Source: Rotaria sordida
Taxonomy: Eukaryota; Rotifera; Eurotatoria; Philodinida; Philodinidae
DNA: 64,000 bases
Reading direction: 5' to 3'
Assembly: GCA_905250125.1 (NCBI GenBank)
Contig: CAJNOL010000833.1
Coordinates: forward strand, 1-64,000
Part shown: piece by piece, positions 12,459 through 23,452 of the stretch
Layout of the letters: every line of letters begins with the position of its first letter
Position numbering within the stretch: the stretch's first letter is position 1
The notes under the pieces: generated by a model
Told to the model about the DNA's origin: nothing
The model's database searches: none
Seen by the model: only the letters and a program-made list of their open reading frames with translations
Position numbers and translations under genes: made by a program

Positions 12459-13559
12459 ACACCTACATGACACAATAAGAAAAGAAAAAACAACCTGAGA
12501 TATGTCATTTACAACAGATCAATTGATGTTTATGAAAAACTTTTATTCATTTTCTATTTATTTATAATATTCAAAATACATTTTAAAAATAACAATAGAA
12601 TTTTGATTCGTAGGATAATTTGAACGAACTATAATTAAATTTGATGAAATTTTTGTTTTTTTTTTGCTTTGGTTTATAATAAATTGTTAATTAAATTAAA
12701 ATATTTTATATTCTAGTCAACTTTACGTAGTGTAAGTATAATCATTAGTTCTTCTCTTATTTTTTTGGCTAATTAAAAATCAAATTGCCTGACTATATCA
12801 TATTTGTGCTACTATCCTTGTTATATATATATTTTTCTTTTTTTTGCTTGCATGTATAATCGCGTACGCATTTAGACTGAATCAACAAATCTAACTGAAA
12901 ATCGTACACAACAACAACAACAACAAACACCATCTTCATCATCATCAGTTTTGAATCAAAGATCAACATCACCGACTAGTTCACGTTCAACAAATCCTTT
13001 TCAATCTCAACATCAAGATCGTCAACAGGTTCTGTCTTATAATTATTGGATTATAATATATGGATAAATAAAATCTAAATTTTTTGTTTTTCCCTATTTT
13101 TCACATTGCTTTACTTTTTGCTTTACTTTTATGATATATTATTTGTTGATTTTCGATAAAAATTTATATCTTAATTATTAAAAAAAATATTTTTTTTTGT
13201 AGGATGTGGTTGACGATTCAAGTAAAACACGTCTCAAACAAGAAATTGATCATTTGAAAAAAGACAATGAAACTCTAAAAGTAATTATTTTATTTCGTCT
13301 TTTTTCTTTTCTTTTTATAATATACAATTTTCTTTAATTCTAAATCTAGGAAAAACTTAAACAACAAGAAAGTGGTCTTCGACAAAGAACAACAGCTGGT
13401 AATCCAGTCGTCGATCGACTTAAACCAAATCAGCAACAACAAAATGGTCTTGTTCTTTTTGGTATTGCTTTAAATGAACAACTTGTTCTTGTGGCATTTG
13501 TTATTGCATTATTATTTGGGTTTTCACTCGGTTATTTTCTCTTTTCATGTAGCAATTAA
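11690..13559 (+). CDS. VAPA/VAPB: VAMP-associated protein (VAP-A/B), 7 exons
   Basis: Tail-anchored ER protein that tethers the ER to other organelles by binding FFAT motifs through its MSP domain (family knowledge). Exons: 11690-11885, 11949-12058, 12117-12236, 12717-12731, 12876-13028, 13203-13280, 13350-13559; 293 residues. The MSP domain covers about residues 1-125 with the signature KIKTTAPKRYCVKPNSG, then VMLQPQ and KHKFMVQWV. A low-complexity Q/S/T linker follows, then a coiled coil (KTRLKQEIDHLKKDNETLK) and one C-terminal hydrophobic span (LVLVAFVIALLFGFSLGYFL) as tail anchor, leaving a very short lumenal end. Exon 4 is only 15 nt, coding STLRS, and could be skipped without a frame change. 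The start is the first ATG and gives the expected MSP N-terminus. Confidence 0.95.
12424..12453. repeat. TA microsatellite in VAP intron 3
   Basis: A nearly pure run of TA dinucleotides of about 30 bp lies in the 480 bp intron 3 of VAP. Confidence 0.9.
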
Positions 13560-14306
13560 AAATAAACAATTATATTATCACATATAAAAACTAATAACTA
13601 AAAACACACACATACTAGCCTTTATTATTATTTTTATAAGCGCGCATGTAAACATTCTAACCTTTAAAATAGGAAAAACATATATTAGAATTTATCCTTC
13701 TATTCCGGTGTGTGTTACTTTACAAGATCTTTTCTTTTTTCTGATTTATATCAGCGCGCGCTTTATTAATCCTGGCTTTGATGTTCATTTCATTGAATGT
13801 TTGTCTCTTAATTTCTTTTTCTTTTTGTTAAATGTAATCAACATTTTGTGTCTATGTGTAAATCAAGCAACATTGAATTATTAAAAAAAAAATCAGAAAA
13901 AAAAGATAGACAAATAACAAACTAAAATGTGAACAGATTGTTTTCTTGCGTCTGCGAGGTTTGTGTCATTTTTTTTTCACGGATCCTTCCTTATTGATAA
14001 CACTTTTTCTTCTTTCTTTCTTTTTTTTTCTCTCTTTGTGTATTCATATTTATTTCAACAGGAAAGTTCTTTGTATCGCTTGAAAATCGAATGAATTCAT
14101 ATACGATTTCTTTATTCTTCATTTAAGCATAATTGTGTTGTCTTGCTGCTTCTTTCTAATCATTTGCTCTTTTTCTTTCTTTCTTTTTTTCTTTTTTGGA
14201 AATAAGTTAACCAACTAAAATACCCAAAGACATTGCAGTTATAACTTTTGTTGTCTTTTGTTTGAAGATTTTGATTTTGTTTTAAAAGAAAAAAAAAATC
14301 AAGAAT
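13560..14306. other. VAP 3' region and gamma-tubulin upstream region
   Basis: 747 bp between two co-directional genes, with T-rich tracts and no open frame of note. It must contain the VAP 3' end and the gamma-tubulin promoter or a trans-splice acceptor, but I cannot place them. Confidence 0.5.
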
Positions 14307-17300
14307 ATGCCTAGTGAAATTATTACATTACAACTTGGACAATGTGGCAATCAGAGTGAGTGATATAGGGAATAATTGAATTTGTTTTCTAATGAAGATT
14401 TTAAAAAAATTTTAACATAAGATAATAGTTTATTTCATAAACTAATCAACTTTTATTATAGCATTAAGGTGTAATTTGATGTAGAGTGTTTAATGAATAC
14501 AATTCATTTTTAAAAAATTTGCCTAGATTTTGAAAGCATATAACAAATCAAACAAAAATTTGTTAATCTAATAAAGTTTATTTTTTTTGAAAAAGAGTAC
14601 TGAAGATTTTATTTTTAAAAAGTGCCGTTGATTTACTAGTACTATACTATTCTGCGAGTAAACTAGATCTATATATGGAAGGAATGATACCTTTACCTTT
14701 CGACTACCTTGCGATATAAGGTGCTGCTTAGCGACAGATTCAACAACTCAATATCTTCCCTACGACTAATACAAGCTGTAGCTCTGTCTGATGTAGAATT
14801 CTTTTGCTCAATTACTTGAGTGCCCTATACACATTGATCAATCACAAGAGCAGGTGCATGTCACAAACGCGTTCAATATGCTATCTGACGGGTGATCCGA
14901 GATAGATAACCGTTATTGACTTGTTCAGGGTCATTCTATGGTTGATCGCATTAAGGTTTGAATACAAAACCTTGTACATATGTGTCAAACAATATAGTCA
15001 TTCGTCTATCATGGTCCAATCTTCATACGATTAGTCTTTTTGAAACGACTATTTTCATAAACTAGTCCATTGAAAATAATTATATTCATATAATAATCAT
15101 TCATAATAGAATGTGAACTTGAACTGTATAATTCTTATTTATGTTTCAAGGTGATTTAATTTGTTGAAAAGAAAATTTCCTTTTTTAGTTCAAAAGAATG
15201 AAGAATAACTATATACGAATCGAAAAAGAATAGTATTTTCATTTCAGAATGTTTAATTCGTATGAAAATTATTTTTAATTAATAATAAAAAAAGATTTCA
15301 TTTGAAATTTTAATATTTAGAAACTATTGTTTATGTACATTGTAAATATTCGAATAAAAGTCATTTTATCTTTCCTTTTGATTGAAGTAGAATATTTAGT
15401 TGTTCTTGAAAATTGATCATTTATAATATTCACTTATTCTTTAGTTGGTATGGAATTTTGGAAACAATTATGTGCTGAACATGGAATAAGTCCTGAAGGC
15501 AAACTAGAACCATTTGCAACAGAAGGTTCTGATAGAAAAGATGTTTTTTTCTATCAAGTTTGTTCAATATATTTGTTGATAAATGAAATATTTTAATGTA
15601 TGTTAGGCTGATGATCAACATTACATTCCACGTTCTGTTTTACTTGATCTTGAACCTCGTGTTATTGATGGTATTATGAAATCACCATATAAACATTTAT
15701 ATAATCCTGAAAATGTTTATATTTCAAAAGATGGTGGAGGCGCTGGTATAGTTTATTTTTATTTAGAAAAAACATAATAACAACCTCAATGTAATCATCA
15801 TTCTTTTTATAGGTAATAATTGGGCTCAAGGTTATCATCAAGGTGATAAATTATCTGAAGAAATTTTTGATATTATTGATCGTGAAGCTGATAATGGTGA
15901 TTCACTTGAAGTTAGTTTCATTTTTAAATTATTATTATTATTCTTTTCAATTTTTATTTCTCTAGGGTTTTGTGCTTTGTCATTCAATAGCTGGAGGTAC
16001 AGGCTCAGGAATGGGTAGTAATATTCTTGAAAAACTCAATGATCGGTGAATAAATATTTCAAATAATTATAATCAATCATATTTTCTTTTTTTTATCTAT
16101 CTAATAGATTTCCAAAAAAATTAATTCAAACTTATTCAGTTTTTCCTATGACAAATGAAGTGGTGAGAAAACTAAATTTAACACGAATTATATTTTTCAA
16201 TTTTTTTTTCTTTTCTATCTTCATTGTATTGAATTATGTGAAAGAAATATTTAATTCAAAGCTTTATAAAATATTACTGTAGTTTTTATCATAACTTATA
16301 ATCATAAATTGAGTAATCAAATGTAAAACATAGAATAACATTTTTCTTGAATATAATCATGATCAATTTTCACTTGACTGATTCTCAAGAAAAATTATAT
16401 TTCTGATAAATTGTTTCAACCTGTTAATAGGAAACATTCATAGATAATGTGATATTCGATTTAACTATATAATTATCGAATAACTTAAAGACTACATCAT
16501 CATTATTCATCTAGAAATTCTTTAGATTTGTAACCAATAATAATCTTAGTTCATTTTTCATTAATCAATGAGAATATATGACGAGTTTCTTTGTTTTTTT
16601 TTTTATAATTCGGATCAACTTTGTATCATTCAGCAGTCAATACGAAATATGTTTCGAATGACAAGTCCTAAATAACTTTACCATAATGTATCTAATATAT
16701 TGCTCATTAGACAATATATGCAATTGAAAGTATAGTTCATCAATAAAATACAAGCTTTGAATATATGACTTAATCTGATTAAAAATACTAACGAAGAAAT
16801 CTTGTTAGATATACAAGTCGTTTTGATTTCACCTTTCTAATCATAAACTGACATCGATGCGACATAGAAAGACTGAAAAAGATTCATTTCCTTGAATAGT
16901 CCTTGCTGAATTATAAATACATTACTATATTTCCGGTTATCAACAAGTTATTTTAGGAAAAAATTGAATAAACAAGTATCAATTTGAAGTTTTGATTAAT
17001 AACTAATTGGAAAAAATCCTAAAACATCTCAAAAGTTTCCATCAATCGATGTTTTCTCTAAGATAAATCTGTGAACAAAACTTTATAATGCTTGTATAAT
17101 TCAACAACAACGATTCAAGGAAATGAATTCATTTCAACTTTTCTATATAACATTAAGATCTTTTTTTTACGAATAAAGGATGTCATTAAAATAGTTTAAA
17201 CATGTGATTATATTCTCTTATATAAATACAAATCTTTTCTTTGAATAGGCAGATGTTGTTGTTCAACCATATAATTCAGTTTTGACACTTAAACGTTTAG

Positions 17301-18511
17301 CTGAAAATGCTGATTGTACTGTAAGTTAAATTTTATTTAAAGAAAATTAATTGAAAAATATTTCTCTTGTTGGTTTTTGTATTTAAATAGGTTGTCTTAG
17401 ATAATACAGCATTAAATCGTATTGCTACTGAACGTCTTAAAAAGACGACACCAACATTTGCTGAACTTAATCAACTAGTAATTTTTTTTTCGATTATTTT
17501 TAAAGATTTTTCCCTATAAATTTTATTAAAGGTATCAACAATTATGTCTGGTAGTACATCAACACTTCGTTATCCAGGTTATATGAATAATGATTTGATT
17601 AGTCTTATATCATCACTTATTCCAACACCTCGTTTACATTTTCTTATTTCGGCTTATACACCATTGACATCTGATAATACAGTAAGAAGAAAAAAAAATT
17701 TACATATATTTGATTACACTATTATATTTTATATAATTATAATAGGAATCTGAAGTACGTAAAACAACTGTTCTTGATGTAATGCGTCGTTTATTACAAC
17801 CAAAAAATGTTATGGTTACAACTGCATCGCGTGATAAAAATTTAACACATTGTTATGTTTCAATATTGAATATAATTCAAGGTGAAGTTGATCCATCTGA
17901 GGTATTTTGTTTTTCTTTTGTTTTATTCTATTGATTTCCATATTTTGAAAATAGGTACATAAAAGTTTAATGCGTATTCGTGAACGAAAATTAGCAGAAT
18001 TTATTCCATGGGGTCCAGCATCAATTCAAGTAGCTTTATCAAAAAAATCACCATATATTACAACACAACATCGTGTTAGTGGATTAATGCTTGCTAATCA
18101 TACAGGCATTTCATCAGTATGTTAAATTATTTGATTAATAATATAAAATTAAATTATATTTATTTAGTTATTTGATCGAATATGTGACCATTATGATAAA
18201 TTAATAAAACGTGAAGCATTCGTAGAAAATTTTCGTCGATTACCTAAGTTTAAAGAAAATCTCGACGAATTTAATGATTCACGTGAAGTAAGATAATAAG
18301 TTGTCTGTTTTATTTTTTCTTGTTGTTATTATTTTTTTGTTTTTGAATTTTAGGCTGTACAAGGACTTATGGATGAATATCGTGCAGCAACAAGAAAAGA
18401 TTATATTAATTTTGGTAATTCAGAAACAACTCAAGTAAGTAAAAAGAATGTTCAATTTAAAACTTCTTTTGTTTTTGTTTTCATTATTATATTCTTTTAT
18501 AGGCTGAATAA
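14307..18511 (+). CDS. TUBG1: Gamma-tubulin, 14 exons
   Basis: Core of the microtubule-nucleating gamma-tubulin ring complex at centrosomes and spindle poles. Exons: 14307-14355, 15445-15557, 15607-15745, 15813-15910, 15966-16045, 16108-16162, 17249-17320, 17391-17477, 17532-17681, 17746-17901, 17955-18116, 18168-18287, 18354-18434, 18503-18511; 456 residues, close to the human 451. Visible marks: [18 protein letters not shown] at the start, [18 protein letters not shown] (gamma-specific), the nucleotide-binding loop [51 protein letters not shown] and [19 protein letters not shown]. The last exon codes only AE and the stop. No lesion is visible. Introns 1 and 6 are about 1.1 kb each; the rest are about 50-70 bp. 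Confidence 0.97.
16870..17145. repeat. Inverted repeat in gamma-tubulin intron 6
   Basis: The left arm near 16875-16920 contains ATTCATTTCCTTGAAT and GAATTATA. The complement appears at about 17095-17140 as TATAATTCAACAA and ATTCAAGGAAATGAAT. Arms are about 46 bp with a spacer of about 180 bp. It is probably a decayed foldback element. Confidence 0.5.
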
Positions 18512-18850
18512 ATACATTTGTATATCGGTGCTAATTAGTAATAATTTTAATTAAAATTCTTTTTGAATGTAGAAGCTTTGTTTTTTTTATTAATGACGAC
18601 TTGTTTTTGTTTTTTTTTGTGAATAAAAATAATGCTTTAATCGATTTTCAATGTTACATTTTATTTCGTCAGAGTTGGCAGATAGCAGAGAGGTAAGGAA
18701 GCGGAAAAATTTTAACAACTCTCAACTGAGAATATCGCTTCCTAAAAATTGTAAATAATCGTTTTCGTTCATAATTAGCAAGAAAAACAATATGTCGTAG
18801 TGATTTTGGTCCTATGTAGAAATTCATCAATGTAGTAAAATCTCTCTTAC
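18512..18850. other. Gamma-tubulin 3' flank
   Basis: 339 bp between the gamma-tubulin stop and the left end of the next transposon. The first 150 bp are T-rich with an AATAAA at about 18622, a plausible poly(A) signal. Nothing else is recognised. Confidence 0.5.
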
Positions 18851-20195
18851 GAGGGAAGGTTCCCAAGTGTGAATCGTCGTTTCGAATGGAAGATATTCCA
18901 GTTTGTAGAGCTCGACAAGCTGAGTCTAGTGGCATAAAGCATTTTTCCCGACGCAGCTAGAAACTAGAAAAGCAGTTAGGATAATTATGAAAAATCATAT
19001 AGGAAACATTGGAATTTTAACGATATTGCAATCCGAGAGAGCTATATATAACCATTGATTTCGTCACTTTTGGCTATCAACTCTAGTGAAATAGACCAAA
19101 AAGTGTATAGCTATGACTTATTTTGTATATGTTACTGATGACACCCCACACCCATCCTGCAGTAAGTCTGGAAAATTAAATAAATCCCTAGTAGAATATT
19201 GGATCCGAGAAGTTTTAGACAAAGTTACAATTACTCGATTGCTTCTGTTAGTCGATCATTGGTCGCCGCAGGCCGATATAACAGCATATGAAAACAGTTT
19301 AACAAAAGGCCAGTCATGTAAATTGATGATGATATCCAAAAGAACGACATCAACCAAGCAACCGTGCGATGCCTATTTTTTTCGACAGTGCAAAGAATTA
19401 ACAAAGAAAATTTACCATCGTGTATCTTAAGATGAACTCGATGTTGATTTGAGAAACCGTGATACTATTATCAAAATACAAAGTTTAGTACATAATCAAT
19501 TGAGTTCGACTGCATTCCGATCCATGATTTCAATTGCGTGGTCAACTTGTGGCTATATTCCACAGCAATATCCGAAATCCTCCAACATATTAGAAGTCTG
19601 CTTCTCTTCGCTAGCCGACACTTGCTCATACAATAATTGTGATCAAGACATATTCATTTGTTGCAGTCATTGTCGACGAACACTGTGTTTCGAACATTTT
19701 TTTTTATGCTTATCACTTTCATTGATCCCATATGAAACATACATTTTCAAATAAAAAAAAAAACTATCAAGTATAAAGACCGTCACATACTAAAAAAATG
19801 CAAGTCAGGACGGCTTGAAGTTCGCAATGTATCGACTTTACTCTCATAAGATTATTGATACTCTTCGGAATATACTTTGCAAATAATTTAACTGTTCATT
19901 GATGTCATCAGTAACATATGCAAAATAAGGCATAGCTATACATTTTTTTGTCTATTTCACTAGAGTTGATAGCCAAAAGTGACAAAATCAATGGTTATAT
20001 ATAGCTCTCTCGGATTGCAATATCGTTAAAATTCCAATGTTTCTTATATAATTTTTCATAATTATCCTAACTGTTTTCCCAGTTTCTAGCTGCGTCGAGA
20101 AAAATGCTTTATGCCACTAGACTCAGCTCGTTGAGCTCTACAAACTGGGATATCTTCCATTCGAAACGACGATTCACACTTGGGGATCTTCCCTC
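18851..20195. mobile_element. DNA transposon derivative with about 300 bp terminal inverted repeats
   Basis: The left arm, from about 18851 to 19145, is nearly identical to the complement of 19895-20195. Outer tips read GAGGGAAGGTTCCCAAGTGT and GAGGGAAGATCCCCAAGTGT. Inner landmarks present in both are TCGTCGTTTCGAATGGAAGA, GCAATCCGAGAGAGCTATAT and GTTACTGATGAC. The 750 bp core encodes only the C-terminal part of a transposase (19113-19754). No target-site duplication is evident. The upstream transposase portion is missing, so this is an internally deleted copy. Confidence 0.85.
19113..19754 (+). pseudogene. Transposase C-terminal fragment (DDE type, ISL2EU-like) with an in-frame stop
   Basis: Two open stretches (19113-19427 and 19431-19754) lie in the same frame, separated by a single TAA at 19428-19430. 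The first contains LLLLVDHWSPQADI, resembling the strand with a catalytic aspartate in DDE transposases, and CDAYFFRQCKELTKKI, like the QP-DVYFFRQ block of ISL2EU-type enzymes. The second contains IIKIQSLVHNQLSS and a cysteine-rich end, CSYNNCDQDIFICCSHC then LCFEHFF, a likely zinc-binding tail. The first ATG lies inside the left terminal repeat, so the true N-terminus has been lost. The family name rests on recall of motif layout and is tentative. Confidence 0.6.
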
Positions 20196-21019
20196 ATTAG
20201 CCGATTAATATCAATAGGTAATATTTATTTCATGGGAACTCATCAATCCTTATTGGTGAGATAGCATTGTATTGAAAAATAATTTGTTTATGATCTTTCT
20301 TTTTCTGAAAAATGATCAGATCAATTCCTTTCTTGGACAAAAAGCATCAAACACGGCCATTCCCACAAAAAGTTATCTTATGGAATTAGTTTTCTTTTAA
20401 AGTCTTGTGCATTATTTGAAATTTGTGCAGTTCATTATTGTCTCCCATCTATGCAATGAGTGTACTACACTTATATCACGATTAACATTTGGGATCTGTC
20501 AATCCTGGTCGCGTAATTGCAAAATACAGCTCATGATAATACGAATTTCTCATTGAACAATCTAGGATGAGCTTCAATCTAAATATTACTGGTACTCTTT
20601 GTTGAAAAGTCAGACAGACTTCATAGATGGTATATGATGTCTACAAATCAGTGAAATAGGATTCTCATCAGCTTGATCTTATGCTCAAAGAATTATCATG
20701 CATACCGCTAGAAAAGTTAGTAGCATCATATTGATTTAAGAGAGTCGTCTTGCCCTTTTCATCGATACAAGGTTGACAACAATTAGCGTGTATGGTGTTG
20801 TCAAACTTAATTCATGCTCTTGCATAAATATTCAAAGTGATCTCTTCAGTAAAAGACATTAATAACACCGTCATCCACACTATATTCTATTCTCCAAAGT
20901 GATCTTCAGAGAACGGTGATCATATGGCCAAAAACAACAACATTTAAGGTTTTGAAATTTGTCAGATATTCCATTTATTGTCAATAAACTGACAAACTTG
21001 CTCAAACAATCACGTCTCA
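20196..21019. other. Spacer between two mobile elements
   Basis: About 820 bp with no open frame of note and no repeat partner found by eye. Sequence complexity is ordinary, so it may be an old transposon interior or unique DNA. Confidence 0.4.
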
Positions 21020-21789
21020 TGTTATATCCGACATTTATATTATCATTCATTTTTTTCTCTTTCTATCATTTCTTTTTTCTTGTTATACCTGGTGACACAC
21101 ATATATATGTGATGTACACTCGATTAGTCATATCATTTTTTTTCCTTTAAATAAAGTTTATGTTTGTCCTCGAAGTGACCTCACATTTTGTCCTTAAATT
21201 TATTCTAACAGAAGGAAAGCATAACATGTTCATACTAAATGAAAGTTATCAAGAACTGAATGCATGAATTTGATCTTATAATGAACAAGATTCGTCGCTG
21301 ACAATCATCATGGATATTTAGTATTATTTTTAGAAATTTATGCGGGTTATGTTTATCGTGTGTAGATAGTTTATTAGAATAGCATGATTGTGAGGAAATA
21401 CAAATAAGGCAAAAAAAAAGCAAATAGTTTAAAATATAATGAAAAAACTAACAAGGTTTGGATGTGAGAAGACAAAACTACCTAGTGCATAATGTTTGTT
21501 CATGTTGATAATGGTAGATGTGAATATTCGATTTTCATCGTAGATTTGTGTTTGTGACATACATCCTAGAAAAATAAAAGTACGATCGATTCAATACTAG
21601 ATGATTCTGGAAATGACATTGTCAAAGAGAAATGGACTTATGATGAAATAAAATATCAGAACAATTGTCTTAACGAATTATCATCAAAGAGCGGTTGTCA
21701 AACAAGATACCTGACTTATTTTTTGCCAAGACTGCATTCAATATTCTTCTCATTTTGAGGAAGTAGTAACCAACTTGTAGCCATGAATA

Positions 21790-22340
21790 GAGTTCACAAG
21801 CTCAATGAATAATTCTCCAAGAGATTTTTTCAAGTATTTTGCTCAATTCAAAGCAAAGATTTGGAGTTGATTACATCAACTATCAACACACGGCAAATAA
21901 ATAATTCTTTTAAAGATTCTCTCAAATATTTTGCTCAAGTGAAAGCAAAGATTTGGAGTTGGTTACATCAACTATGAACACGCGACAAATGAATAATTCT
22001 TCCCACGATTCTTTCAAATATTCTGCTCAATTCAAAGCAAAGATTTGGAGTTGATTGCATCAACTATGAACACACCACAAATGAATAATTCTCAACAAAG
22101 ATACTTTCAAATATTTTGTTCAATTCAAAGCAAACATTTGGAGTTGATTACGTCAACTATGAACACACGACAAATGAATAATTCTTTCCAAGATTCTTTC
22201 AAATATTTTGCCCAATTCAAAGCAAAGATTTGGAGTTGATTACATCAACTATGAACACACGACGAATAAATAATTCTCCAAAAGATTCTTTCAAATATTT
22301 TGCTTAATTCGAAGCAAAGATTTGGAGTTGATTACATGAT
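21790..22340. repeat. 92 bp tandem repeat, about six copies
   Basis: Copies of the landmark AATAATTCT begin at 21808, 21900, 21992, 22084, 22177 and 22269, a spacing of 92-93 bp. Each unit also carries CAAATATTTTGCTCAATTC, AAGCAAAGATTTGGAGTTG and ATCAACTATGAACACACGAC with a few substitutions. The period is not a multiple of three, so the open frame across it (22045-22239) is incidental. Confidence 0.92.
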
Positions 22341-22668
22341 CGAGAAAGAAACGACAGATTAACTCCCTTCTAGTTTCTGGAGTAGCTGAGCGAGAAGCTC
22401 TCTAAAATCCCAATCATTGTCAATTAGTGTTGCTTGTATTATGCAGCTTGTTATCACCAATGCCAAAATGGAGATTAAGCAAACCATTTGAATGGTCTTC
22501 TGTATTGTCGTTTGTTACTGTTCGACGCTGATGAGAGAATAGTAGATAAATATGAGCAAGTATGTAAATGGTATGCTCTTGTAGTAATGGTTCGGCTTTA
22601 TAATCCGAATATTGAAATGGAATGAGATGAATATCGATGCACGCGTGCTTTTATATCTAACTGGCAAT

Positions 22669-22985
22669 GAGTAGAAATTCCCCATCTATCGATGGGGATT
22701 CCCCAACTATAGATAGGAATGCGCACACTTATCGGTCCAAATTCTGTGCTTTGCGGTAGGAATTTCCCACCTATCAATAAGAATTCCCCATCTAACGATG
22801 GGAGTTCCCCATCTATCTATGGGAGTTCCCCACCTATAGATGGGAATTTTTGATCGATCGATGGGAATTTTTGACTAATCGATGGGAATTTTCGACCTAC
22901 TGATGGGAATTTTCGACCTACTAATGGGAATTTTCGACCTACTGATGGAAATTTTTGACCTACTCATGGGAATTTTCGACTCATC
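22669..22985. repeat. 21 bp tandem repeat, about fifteen copies of two types
   Basis: Right-hand units read GATGGGAATTTTCGACCTAC plus T, a 21 bp period. Left-hand units replace the centre with GGGAATTCCCCATCTATCGA, which contains two short palindromes. Copies become more uniform toward the right end, beside the right arm of the host foldback element. Confidence 0.9.
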
Positions 22986-23199
22986 TATTATGTTCTCCTT
23001 TCGTTAGAATAAATTTAAGGGCAAATGTGAGGTCGTTTGAGGACAAACATAACTTTTATTTCAAAAAAGATGATCTGACTAGTCAAGTGTATATCACATA
23101 TATATATATAAGCATCACCAGGTATAACACGAAAAAAAGAAGCGATAGAAAGAAAAAGAAAAGAAAAAAAGAATGATAATATAGATGTCGGATATAACA

Positions 23200-23452
23200 G
23201 CCTTGTCGGACAAGGAAAAAATTTTTGTTTACAAAACACTTTTCTTTTGTTTTTAAACATAACAACGTAACTGTAAATGTATCAAATGAAAAAGAAAAAG
23301 AAAAAAAACAGTAGGAACAAATGTTCATATAATATCATGAAGGAAATATAAAACACAAAGAAGAAAAATGCACTATAGAGAAAAAATCTGACAATAATAA
23401 AAAAAATTCAACAATAAAAAGAGAAAAAAAATATATGTTTACTATTGTTGTT
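23200..23452. other. Short A-rich spacer
   Basis: It begins with the near-palindrome CCTTGTCGGACAAGG just outside the foldback element and continues as A-rich sequence up to the exonuclease pseudogene. Nothing else is seen. Confidence 0.4.

Larger units (their letters stand above)
21020..23199. mobile_element. 2.2 kb foldback element carrying two minisatellites
   Basis: The arms at 21020-21222 and 22993-23199 are inverted copies about 205 bp long. Both outer tips read TGTTATATCCGACAT. Shared inner landmarks are GTTATACCTGGTGA, GTTTGTCCTC, GACCTCACATTT and TTAAATTTATTCTAAC. The interior has no coding frame. It holds a 92 bp tandem array and a 21 bp tandem array that together occupy about 870 bp. 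It is probably a non-autonomous DNA transposon. Confidence 0.8.

Noticed and set aside
18669..18935. Minus-strand 88-codon frame at the left transposon end
   Set aside because: It spans the boundary of the terminal repeat and has no counterpart in the right repeat. It is not a gene.
22045..22239. 64-codon frame across the 92 bp tandem repeat
   Set aside because: The repeat period is not a multiple of three, so the frame changes from unit to unit. The open stretch is chance.
21783..22340. Possible CRISPR-like array
   Set aside because: Units are contiguous 92 bp repeats without unique spacers, in a eukaryotic context. It is an ordinary minisatellite.
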